Below, piece after piece: positions 1-8,600 of a stretch of 64,000 nucleotides of DNA. Numbering within the stretch: the first letter of the stretch is position 1; the number at the start of each line of letters is the position of its first letter. Source of the stretch: Deltaproteobacteria bacterium (lineage in GTDB: Bacteria > Myxococcota_A > Polyangia > Polyangiales > JADJMO01); contig JACPFM010000063.1 of NCBI GenBank assembly GCA_016182965.1, forward strand, positions 23,113-87,112, given 5' to 3'. Both the position numbers and the translations under genes were made by a program. The notes under the pieces are model-generated. The model did no database searches and was not told the DNA's origin. It saw nothing but the letters and a program-made list of their open reading frames with translations.

Positions 1-1
1 C

Positions 2-3000
2 CCCGTTTCCGGCGCCGTCGCCACGCGCTTCGGGCTCGACGGGACGGCGCTCGACGGCACACCGATCGCGCTCGGCTGGCCCGGTGGCGACGCGCTGGCG
101 GCGTGGGACGGCACCCGTCACGTCGTCGTCGACGCCTCCTCCGGCAGAGGAGCCTGCGTGGCGCCGAGTGGCACGATCTCGGCGACGTTCGAGCCGGCAT
201 CGGGCGACGTACGCTGGAGCGACCTGGCCTGCCGATCTTCGGGCAGCTGCATGATGGCCGGGAAGGACGCCGTCACCGGCGCACTCGTCGTGCGGCAGAT
301 CGTCGGCGGGGTGGCCGCGGCGTCGAACATCGTGGTGCACGGTTCGCCGAGGTGGGACCCGAGCCGGATCGCCTGGACCGGCGCGAACTGGGCGATATCG
401 TTCGTGGATTCGAGCGGCCAGGTCCTCGTCCGGCGCCTCGCGTCGGACGGCACGGTTCTCGGGACGACCTCCTTGGGAACGGGTTGGGTGCCTGACGTGT
501 CGTGCAGTGCGGATGCTTGTCGCGTGACCTTCGACGATGGAGCGACCGGCGTGCTCACGACACGTCTCGACGCGTCGGGCGCGGTCTTGGACCCGATCAC
601 CAAGCTCTTCCCCATGAGCACCGTTGACACCAAGATCGGGTGCGGCGCATCGCGCTGTCTTGCGGTGCAGAAGCGGTATCCGCTCCGCGCTCTGCGCACC
701 GAGGGCGCGGCGACGCTGGACGCCGTGCCGTTCACCGTCGGTTGGATTCCGAGCCTGCAGTGGGAGCCGACCGCAGCTGCCTCCGGCGCAGGCGGGCTGG
801 TCGTATGGACCGACGAGCGAGGGGACCCCCCGGCCTGGGTTCCGCCGTCGCCGATCTTCGGCACGCGCGTCTCGCCGACGGGGCTCCTCGACTCCGCGGC
901 GACCCTGCTCGTCGACGGGTCGGCCTCGCAGCTTCGCGCGGCGTGGGATGGCACCGACTGGCTCCTCGCCTACATCAACGGGGGCAACGCCGAGTTGGCG
1001 CGGTTCGGCACGACGCTGACGAAGAAGACCACTCAGCCTCTGCTCGGGCGAACGCCACACGATCTCGTTTGCAACGCGAGCGCCTGTCTTTACGCGTGGA
1101 GGGATGGGGGGGACCTGTTCTACAGGGCGTTCGGACAGGTGCTCCCGAAGGGCGCTGCACCTTCGGCGAGGATGTCGTTGCTCGGTCCACCGCCCGAGGA
1201 GACCGCGACCGAGCACCTCGGAGCGTTCGCGGTCGGCGCCGGTCCGGACGGGTTTCTCTGCGTCCACCGACGCGGCAGCGCGCTGGTCGCAACGCGAATC
1301 GGCAACGACGGCACCATCTTGGACAAGACCCCGACGCCGGTCGGCTCGGTCGGCACCGATGCCACCGCCGGCGTCGCGAACGTCGCGGGAACGTGGGTCA
1401 TCGCGTGGAACGATCGCACGCGCGTCTCTGCGATACGGCTGTCGTCCACCGGTCTGTTGCTCGACGCAACTCCGCTCCAGGTCACCTCCACGGTGGCGCA
1501 ACGAGGGATTGGCGTCGTTCCTGCCGAGGACGGGCACACCGCGCTGGTCACCTGGGATGCGCGCGCGGCCTTCGTGGCGTCGGATGGTCGCGTCCTCGAT
1601 CCCGGCGGATTCGCCCTCGACGCTCAATGGGCGGGGCGCGGCGCTGCGATCGCACCAGGCAAGGTGCTCGTGCCCTACGTGCGTTATGGTGGATTCGTCG
1701 GCAGTACGAGGGCCGTCGCGCGCGTCGTCGAATCCGGAGCGATGGACGGCTCACCATGCACGACCGGTACATCGTGTGCGTCTCGCATCTGCAGCGACGG
1801 CCATTGCTGCGATGGCGTGTGCACCGAGGCATGTTCGACCTGCGCGACAGGCAAGTGCGTGTCGGTGGTGTCTGCCGATGACGCCGACAGCTGCACGGGC
1901 ACGCTCACCTGCAGCGCGACGGGGGCGTGCAAGTCGAAGCTCGGTACGGCGTGCGCCTCGGCGGCCGAGTGCGCGAGCGGCCACTGCGCCGACAGCGTGT
2001 GCTGCGATGCCGTGTGCACCGGCGCATGTTCGACCTGCGCGACAGGCAAGTGCATGTCGGTGGTGTCTGCCGATGACGCCGACACCTGCACGGGCACGCT
2101 CACCTGCAGCGCGACGGGGGCGTGCAAGTCGAAGCTCGGTGCGGCGTGCGCCTCGGCGGCCGAGTGCGCGAGCGGCCACTGCGCCGACGGCGTCTGTTGC
2201 GCCACCGCGTGCGGCCCGTGCGGCGTGTGCAACGTCACGCCCGGCGCATGCACCGCGCGCGCCGCCGGCACGCTGTCGTCGTGCGCGCCCTTCTTGTGCG
2301 ATGGATCGGCCATCACCTGCGCCACGACCTGCGGCGACGACGCCGGGTGCGCGGCCGACGCCTTCTGCGCGTCCGACAAGACGTGCAAGGCGCGTAAGCC
2401 GAACGGCGCTGCGTGCAACCCTGACGATTGTGCGAGCGGCGACTGCCGCAACTGCGCGAGCGGCCACTGCGTCGCAGGCGTGTGCTGCGACTCGGCGTGC
2501 GATGGTCCCTGCGGCATCTGCAACGAGACCGGCTCGGTCGGATCGTGCATCGCTCGCCCGAAGGGCACCGCCGCCGATTGTGGAGCCTTCCTCTGCGCCG
2601 GCGCGTCGACGTCGTGTCCGACCTCTTGCACGACGAGCGCCGACTGCGTCGCCGGCCACTGGTGCGACGCCTCGAAGTGCGTGCCGCGCGCTGCGCGCGG
2701 CGGCGCGTGCAAGGTCGACGACGCGTGCCTCGCGGGCATCGACGGCGCGGGTCACTGCGTCGACGGCCTGTGCTGCGACACGCCGTGCAACGGACTTTGC
2801 GAGGCATGCGATGGCATCGGCGCGGTCGGCACTTGCACGCCGGTGGTCGGCGACCCGCACGGCAAGCGCGCGCCTTGCCCGACCGATGTGTCCGAGCCGA
2901 TCTGCGGGCGACGTACGTGCGACGGTGTCTCGCGCGCCTCGTGCGAGAAGCTGCCTGGCTCGGAGACGGCGTGCGGCTCCGCGAGCGTCTGCTCGCACGG

Positions 3001-3301
3001 AAGGTGCCTCGAAGCCGACAGCGGCGTCTCGGACGGCGGGGCGGAGCCGTCATCCGAGACCGGAGTGGCCGATGCGGGCTCCGACACCGGCACGATCGAA
3101 GCTGATGCTTCCGATGCCGGAGTGACGGTCCCCGAAGGACCGCCCGCCGATGAAGGCACGGGCTGCGGTTGCCGCGTCGGCGCACGTCCTCGCGGTCACC
3201 TCGCGCTGATCGCGCTCCTCGCAGTCGTCGTTCGCCGCCGTCGTCCGAGGTCGCCCGGCAGGAATTTCATTTCGGCGCCGGCGTCGCCTCCACCGCGGTG
3301 A
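2..3301 (+). CDS. large secreted Cys-rich protein with MYXO-CTERM-like tail (5' end outside window)
   Basis: The frame is open from the first bases, so the true start lies upstream; the visible part is 1099 residues. Roughly the first 580 are a Gly/Ala/Asp-rich region with recurring W-D-G-T/W-x-DG patterns, which suggests a beta-propeller-like fold. The next 430 or so are Cys-rich modules (HC-x-DG-x-CC, C-x2-C, AECASGHC), probably disulfide-stabilised and extracellular. An Asp/Ala/Gly linker follows, then GCGCR, a hydrophobic helix (LALIALLAVVV) and RRRR, which is the layout of the MYXO-CTERM sorting tag. In that family the protein normally ends at the Arg cluster; here about 17 extra residues follow. 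The 3' end overlaps the convergent collagen-like gene by 35 bp. The role is probably cell-surface, and the ligand is unknown. Confidence 0.8.
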   Translation, partial: PVSGAVATRFGLDGTALDGTPIALGWPGGDALAAWDGTRHVVVDASSGRGACVAPSGTISATFEPASGDVRWSDLACRSSGSCMMAGKDAVTGALVVRQIVGGVAAASNIVVHGSPRWDPSRIAWTGANWAISFVDSSGQVLVRRLASDGTVLGTTSLGTGWVPDVSCSADACRVTFDDGATGVLTTRLDASGAVLDPITKLFPMSTVDTKIGCGASRCLAVQKRYPLRALRTEGAATLDAVPFTVGWIPSLQWEPTAAASGAGGLVVWTDERGDPPAWVPPSPIFGTRVSPTGLLDSAATLLVDGSASQLRAAWDGTDWLLAYINGGNAELARFGTTLTKKTTQPLLGRTPHDLVCNASACLYAWRDGGDLFYRAFGQVLPKGAAPSARMSLLGPPPEETATEHLGAFAVGAGPDGFLCVHRRGSALVATRIGNDGTILDKTPTPVGSVGTDATAGVANVAGTWVIAWNDRTRVSAIRLSSTGLLLDATPLQVTSTVAQRGIGVVPAEDGHTALVTWDARAAFVASDGRVLDPGGFALDAQWAGRGAAIAPGKVLVPYVRYGGFVGSTRAVARVVESGAMDGSPCTTGTSCASRICSDGHCCDGVCTEACSTCATGKCVSVVSADDADSCTGTLTCSATGACKSKLGTACASAAECASGHCADSVCCDAVCTGACSTCATGKCMSVVSADDADTCTGTLTCSATGACKSKLGAACASAAECASGHCADGVCCATACGPCGVCNVTPGACTARAAGTLSSCAPFLCDGSAITCATTCGDDAGCAADAFCASDKTCKARKPNGAACNPDDCASGDCRNCASGHCVAGVCCDSACDGPCGICNETGSVGSCIARPKGTAADCGAFLCAGASTSCPTSCTTSADCVAGHWCDASKCVPRAARGGACKVDDACLAGIDGAGHCVDGLCCDTPCNGLCEACDGIGAVGTCTPVVGDPHGKRAPCPTDVSEPICGRRTCDGVSRASCEKLPGSETACGSASVCSHGRCLEADSGVSDGGAEPSSETGVADAGSDTGTIEADASDAGVTVPEGPPADEGTGCGCRVGARPRGHLALIALLAVVVRRRRPRSPGRNFISAPASPPPR
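1817..2199 (+). repeat. 195-bp near-perfect tandem duplication inside the Cys-rich gene
   Basis: A 195-bp (65-codon) unit is repeated almost without change. The segment beginning ATGTTCGACCTGCGCGAC at 1831 recurs at 2026, and the adjoining CASAAECASGHCAD coding stretch also occurs twice. The few differences include GTG/ATG and AGC/ACC codon changes. The copies are in frame, so the duplication lengthens the Cys-rich stalk by one module. Confidence 0.85.
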
Positions 3302-4388
3302 TCGTCGAGAGCTCCTTCGGGAACAACGACGCTCGCGGCGCGGTGTCGAACGTGGGCGGCGGGCCGGCGGAGCCCGATCGCCCGGGCGGGCCGGGCGGGC
3401 CGCTCGGGCCGCGGGCGCCGCGCTCGCCCACCTTGCCGAAGCAGCTCTTGCCGCTCGGGCCGGCGGAGCCGCCTTCGCCGCCTTCGCCGCCCATGCCGCC
3501 GCTGCCGCCGGGACCGGCGTGACCGCCCGGTGCGACGACGCGCACGCGGGCGGAGAGCGCCTCGGGCGCCGCGGCGTCGAGGTGCACGTGCACGACGCCG
3601 CCGGGCCCTCCGTCGCCGCCGGGACCGCCGAAGCCCCCGGGGCCGCCGTCGCTGCCGCGACCGCCCTGCGCGCACTCGCCGACGCCGTCGTAGCCTCGCT
3701 TGCCGGGCTGCCCGATCGCGCCGGGGAAGCCGGCCGCGCCGTCCTGTCCGCGCGCGACGATGGTCACCGGCTTGTCGGCCGAGGGGCTGATCGCGTAGCG
3801 CACCCAGCCGTGCTCGGCGGACTGGATGCGGATCAGCGCGGCGTTCGCGTAGAACGGCGTCGAGAGCGTCGTCACGAACACGTGCAGGTCGGGCCCGGGC
3901 GCGCCGTGCATGCCCCAACCGAGGCCGCCGCTCTTGCCGAACACCTGCTCGGCCTGGCACGCGTAGGTCGGCTTCAGCGTGCGATGACCCTCCATCGACT
4001 TGCCGCCCGCGCTCTCGATCCACCCGCGGAGGTTCAACCCGGTGGCGGCCGTCGACAGCGGGTTCGGATCGGGCGTGAAGGTGTAGTCCTGCCCCTCGAC
4101 CGGATCGGCGGGCCACGCCTGGACGCGCACGATCGCCGGATCGAGCACCGCGTCGCGCTTGCCCATGCAGCCGCGCGCGCGATCGGTGCTGCTGCAGATC
4201 TCGCCGCCCTTGGTCGTCGCGAGGAGCTCGATCTGGAAGGCGTCGCCGGGGCAATAGAGGCCCTGGCCGGACGCCGGCCGCACGTCGACGCGCGTGACGT
4301 CTCGCGGGCCGATCTGCACCTTCGACGGACCACACGCGATCGATCCGCACGCGAACAGTCCGAACGCGAACACCAGCGCTGCGCGCAT
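3267..4388 (-). CDS. collagen-like glycine-rich lipoprotein
   Basis: This is a 373-aa protein with an N-terminal hydrophobic stretch and possible lipobox (GLFACGSIAC, Cys at about 14 or 19), so an outer-membrane or surface lipoprotein is likely. Residues 20-210 form a compact, unrecognised domain. The rest is rich in Gly-x-y triplets (GPGGFGGPGG, GPSGPPGPPGRSG), which resembles bacterial collagen-like proteins, though interrupted. The ATG overlaps the stop of the upstream OmpA-like gene as TGATG, so the two are translationally coupled and probably act together at the envelope. The 3' end overlaps the convergent Cys-rich gene by 35 bp. Triple-helix formation is inference; the irregular Gly spacing could instead mean a flexible linker. 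Confidence 0.8.
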   Translation of the reverse strand: MRAALVFAFGLFACGSIACGPSKVQIGPRDVTRVDVRPASGQGLYCPGDAFQIELLATTKGGEICSSTDRARGCMGKRDAVLDPAIVRVQAWPADPVEGQDYTFTPDPNPLSTAATGLNLRGWIESAGGKSMEGHRTLKPTYACQAEQVFGKSGGLGWGMHGAPGPDLHVFVTTLSTPFYANAALIRIQSAEHGWVRYAISPSADKPVTIVARGQDGAAGFPGAIGQPGKRGYDGVGECAQGGRGSDGGPGGFGGPGGDGGPGGVVHVHLDAAAPEALSARVRVVAPGGHAGPGGSGGMGGEGGEGGSAGPSGKSCFGKVGERGARGPSGPPGPPGRSGSAGPPPTFDTAPRASLFPKELSTITAVEATPAPK

Positions 4389-5404
4389 CACACGCCTCCT
4401 CCGTGGGTCTCGACCATCGTCGGCGCCGCAGGCGGCACGCCGGCCGGCGCCTTGCCGGGGTCGATCCCCGCCTGCTGCGCGCGCCAACAGCCGCGCGGCA
4501 CCTCCTGCCACTTGCCCGAGACGCGGACGATCTTCAGCTCGACGCGGCGGTTTCTCGGCTCGTCGACCTCGTCGCCCTTGTCGACGCGCGGGCAGTACTC
4601 GCCGTAGCCGACCGGCACCAGGCGACGCGCGTCGACCTTGTTGGCGATGAGCGCGCGGGCGACCGCGCGCGCGCGCTCGAGCGTCAGCGAGACGTTCGCC
4701 TTGTCGTCGCCCTTCGACGACGCGTGGCCTTCGATCTCGATGCGGTCCCACTCGGGGTGCGCGTTGATCACCTTCGCCGCCTCGACCGCGGCCGCGCGGC
4801 CGGCCGGCGTGAGCTCGATCGACCCGACGGGGAACTCGAACCTCACGCCCTCGGGGAGATGGACGGTCATCTCCTTTTGATCGACGACGACGTCCTTGGT
4901 CATCGGCGGCGCGTCGGGGCAGCCGTCGCCGTCCTCCCAGCCGTTGATCGTCTCGGGCTGATCGGGGCAGCGATCGAGCGCGTCGACGATGCCGTCGCGA
5001 TCGCGATCGGGAGAGGGGCAGCCGTCGCTCGGCTGCGGCGGGAGGTTGTCCTCGCGGACGCCCGGGCACTTGTCTTGCGCGTCGGCCACGCCGTCGCCGT
5101 CGGCGTCGCTGTTCGGGCAGCCGTCGCCCGGATCGGGCGGCAGGCCGTCTTCCTTCGCCTCGGGGCACTTGTCGCGCAGCCGCGCGACGCCGTCGTTGTC
5201 GGGATCTTCGGCGGGGCAGCCGTCGTTCGCGAGCGGCGGGAAGCCGTCCTCCGGCTCGTCGGCGCAGCGATCGTCGAGATCGGCGATGCCGTCGCCGTCC
5301 CGATCGGGACCGCGGGACTCCTCGGCGTACATCGGCCGCGGCGGCGGCGGCGTGCACGCCGACGCAGCGCAGAGCAGGGCGAAGAGAGCGACGGAGCGAC
5401 GCAC
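4388..5404 (-). CDS. OmpA-family protein with TSP3 calcium-binding repeats
   Basis: This 338-aa protein has a lipoprotein-type signal (LLCAASAC, Cys about 17). Residues 30-165 hold five thrombospondin type-3-like repeats (DRDGDGIADLDDRC, DADGDGVADAQDKCPG and relatives), whose acidic residues normally bind Ca2+. Residues 175-305 form an OmpA C-terminal domain (IEIEGHASSKGDD, then LERARAVARALI and NRRVELKI), which in this family binds peptidoglycan. The architecture suits an anchor between outer membrane and cell wall, common in Myxococcota and Bacteroidota. The downstream collagen-like lipoprotein is coupled through TGATG. No eight-strand beta-barrel is apparent. Confidence 0.92.
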   Translation of the reverse strand: MRRSVALFALLCAASACTPPPPRPMYAEESRGPDRDGDGIADLDDRCADEPEDGFPPLANDGCPAEDPDNDGVARLRDKCPEAKEDGLPPDPGDGCPNSDADGDGVADAQDKCPGVREDNLPPQPSDGCPSPDRDRDGIVDALDRCPDQPETINGWEDGDGCPDAPPMTKDVVVDQKEMTVHLPEGVRFEFPVGSIELTPAGRAAAVEAAKVINAHPEWDRIEIEGHASSKGDDKANVSLTLERARAVARALIANKVDARRLVPVGYGEYCPRVDKGDEVDEPRNRRVELKIVRVSGKWQEVPRGCWRAQQAGIDPGKAPAGVPPAAPTMVETHGGGV

Positions 5405-5522
5405 GGACAGACCTTACACCCGGTTCGACGGTCCATCTCGTGGAACGTTCAAGAGCCGGTCCAATCTACCGCTCGTGGTTCTCCAGCAGGCTCACCGGCT
5501 GACGTGGCGCATGGGCTCGGGG

Positions 5523-5552
5523 CTGACGACTGAAGACTGAAGACTGATGACC
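5523..5552. repeat. heptamer tandem repeat, single arm
   Basis: Four consecutive 7-bp units of CTGANGA (CTGACGA, CTGAAGA twice, CTGATGA) lie between tamB and the OmpA-like gene. No reverse-complement arm is visible nearby, unlike at 57952-58119. The rest of the 203-bp gap shows nothing recognisable. Confidence 0.75.
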
Positions 5553-5607
5553 GGGCCTGCGCGACCAGCGACTCCGCCGGCGCCCGAGCAACGCGATCGG
5601 CCGAGCT

Positions 5608-8600
5608 TCAGTATCTGTGGTGCCATAGCAGGTCGACCAGCGTGCTCCCCGTGTCGCCGATCGTCGTGATCAGCGACCACATCCGCGCGAAGCGCCAGTC
5701 CACGAGGAACGTCGTCTTCGGGATGCTCTGGCCGATGAACTGCGGACCCATGCGCGAGCCGGTCGCGCTGTAGGCGACCTCGAAGTACACGTTGTCGTGC
5801 TGGTAGCCGCCGGCGTAGCGTCCCGCGCCGAACGAGAGGTTCATCGACGTCGGCAGCATCTTCTGCAGCTGCCTGCCGACGATCGAGCCGGTCATGCCCT
5901 GGACCAGCGCGCCCGCCTGCGCGGCCGCGCCCTTCTCGGCCTGCTGCTGCTGCCGCGCGCTTCCGGCGTCGCGGCGGCCGAGGACCAGGAGGCTCATCAC
6001 CTCGCCCTGCGTGAGGCCGAGCGATCCGCCGCTCTCGTCGAGGCCCTTGAAGGTGACCTTCGGCGCCGCGAGGTGGCCGGTCACCTTGATCTGCACGATC
6101 GTGCGATCGGGCGCCTGCCAGCGCACCTCCACGTCGAGCACCGGATCGAACTGCGCCTCGCCGGTGAAGGCGACGCGCGACTGCTGCACGTAGAAGCGCT
6201 TGCCGAGCACCTCGACCCAGCTGCGCTGCTGCAGCTGGCTGCCGGGGTTGGCCTCGACGCGGATCTCGCCCGCGAACTTCGCCGGGCCGTCGACCGTGAT
6301 CTGCGGGTTGCCGCTGACCGCGACGCGCAGATCGTCGCGGCGGACCCACACCGGCTGGGGGATGTTCACCGTCACCTTGATCGGCGTGCCCTGCCCCGGC
6401 GCGGGCGGCTCCACCGGCTCCGCGATCGGCTGCGCGACGAGGATCGAGGGATCGTCGTCGAGGCTCTGCACCTCCTTGCCGGCTTCCTTGGAGAGATCGA
6501 GCGCCACCCCGTCGAGCTTCACCGCCACGTCGAAGCGATCGCGCCCGTCGCCCCCGCCGTGCGGCACCAGATTGCCGTCGATCACGATGTCGCCGGACAC
6601 GTCGCCGACCTTCGCGCCCTCCAACGCGAACGGGAAGCGCTTGGTGTCGATCGAGAGGTGGAAGCTCTTGGGCACGAACCCCTCGAGCTGCGCGCTGCCC
6701 TCGATGCGCGCCCGCCCGGCGCCGATCCCGCGGAGCTCGAGGCCGCTGAGATCGAGCCGGCCGTTCTGCACCTTCACCTCGGCGGCCACGCGCTCCCAGC
6801 GCTCTCCCACCGCGTCGGCGACGATCACGCCGTCGCGGAGCTTCAGCGTGCCCTCCGGCGCGCCCGTCCAGCGGCCGCTCGCGTCCTTCTGCATGCGCGC
6901 GCTGAAGTGCGCGTCGAGCTTCCCGTCGAGCGCGTCGACCGCGGTGACGAACGGCTCGACGATCTTCAGCCGCAGGTCCTTCATGTCGAGCGAGGCCTCG
7001 ACGGGCGCGCCGGGCGCGATCGAGGGCAGGGTGCTCGCCCACACCAGGGGCACGTTCGCCTTCGCGTCGAGGCGCCCGTCCTTGCCGTGCAGCGCGACGG
7101 TCGCCGTCGCCGCGCGGTCGTCCACCTTGACGGTGAGGAAGGTCTCGTCGAACCGGGCGTCGCCGACGGCGAACCGGTCGACGTCGATGCGGCCCTCCAA
7201 GGAGAGAGGGGGCGTCGCCGGGGCGGCCGCCGGATCGTGCAGGTGATCGAGGTGCAGCTCGCCGCGCGCGGCGCCGGTGACGCCGTGCTCGGTGATCACG
7301 AGGTCGAGCGGCACGCCGTCGAGCTTCGCGTCGAGCTTCGCGGTCCACGGCGGCGCGGCGACGCCCTCGAACAGATCGCGCGCGCGCAGGGTGAGCTCGC
7401 CGTCGAGCGCGAGCTCGTCGGCCTCCGGTGAGGCCGCCTGTGTGGCGGAGCGATCGCGGCGCGCGCGCACGGTCGACTTCAGCGCCGCGCGCGCGCCGTC
7501 GTAGGTGAGCGTCACCTGCGCGTCGTGCTGCGAGCCGTCGTGCGCGGTCAGGGAGTCGACGCCGGCGCGCAGCTCGATCTTGGGATCGCCGAAGGTGCCC
7601 TCGCCGCGCGCGCTGAGCCCGAACGAGCCGTGCAGCGGGATCTTCGAGGCGATCGCGCGCGGCCAGGCGTCGAGCTCGCGCGCCGGCACGAGGAGGTCGA
7701 GCGAGAGCGGCAGATCGGGGAGCGAGAGATTGGCCGGCTTCAGCCGCTCCCACGTCGCCTCGGTGCCGAGGTGCGCGATCGCCAGCGGGCCCTTTCCGTC
7801 GTGGACCTCGACCACCGCCGCCGCCTGCAGCGGCAGATCGGGGCGGGCCGGGCCGTCCTCGCCCTTGGCGTCGCCGTCGCCGTCGAGCGTCAGCTTCGCG
7901 CGGAGATCGATCCCCTCGACGCGCGTCGCGCCGGAGACGAGGCCGAGGCCCTTGGTCGCGAGCTCGATCGCGCCGGTCGGCGGCCCGTGCGGATCACGCC
8001 GCTCGAGGCGGCCGGTCACGTCGAGCAGGCCGACCAGCTGCGGCGGCGACTCGCCGGGCTTCGCGCGGCGCGCGAGGAACGCGGAGACCTGCTGCAGATC
8101 GATCTGCGGGATGTCGAGGTCGACGTGCCCCGCCGCGTGGCTCCACGCGCGCGCGTCGTCGAGCCTTCCCGGCACCAGCGCCGCGCCGTGCAACGCCACG
8201 CGCGCGACGTCGCGCAGCGCGACGGCCACGTCGCCGGAGACGAGTCGATCCTCCACCTCGACGTCGACGTGCGCTTCGACGTCGCCGACGTCGGGCAGGG
8301 TGGCGCCGGAGAGATCGACCTTCAGGTGGCCGGTGACGTACGGCACGGAGCCTGCCCGGGGCAGCCCGGCCAGGGCCTTCGGCGCGATCGCCTTCTTCGG
8401 CGGTCCGTCGGGATCGACGCCGAGGATCCCGGCTTCGTTGCCGGCGACCAGCTTCGCGCGATCGACGTCGATCGTCGCGAGCTTCGCGTGGACCTCGAGG
8501 CTGCCGCGCAGACCCTTGGCGTCGATCGCGGCGCCGTGCGCGAGGGCCGCGAGATCGAGCGGCGTCGAGGCGGCGTCGACGGTCATGCGGTGCCGCACCG

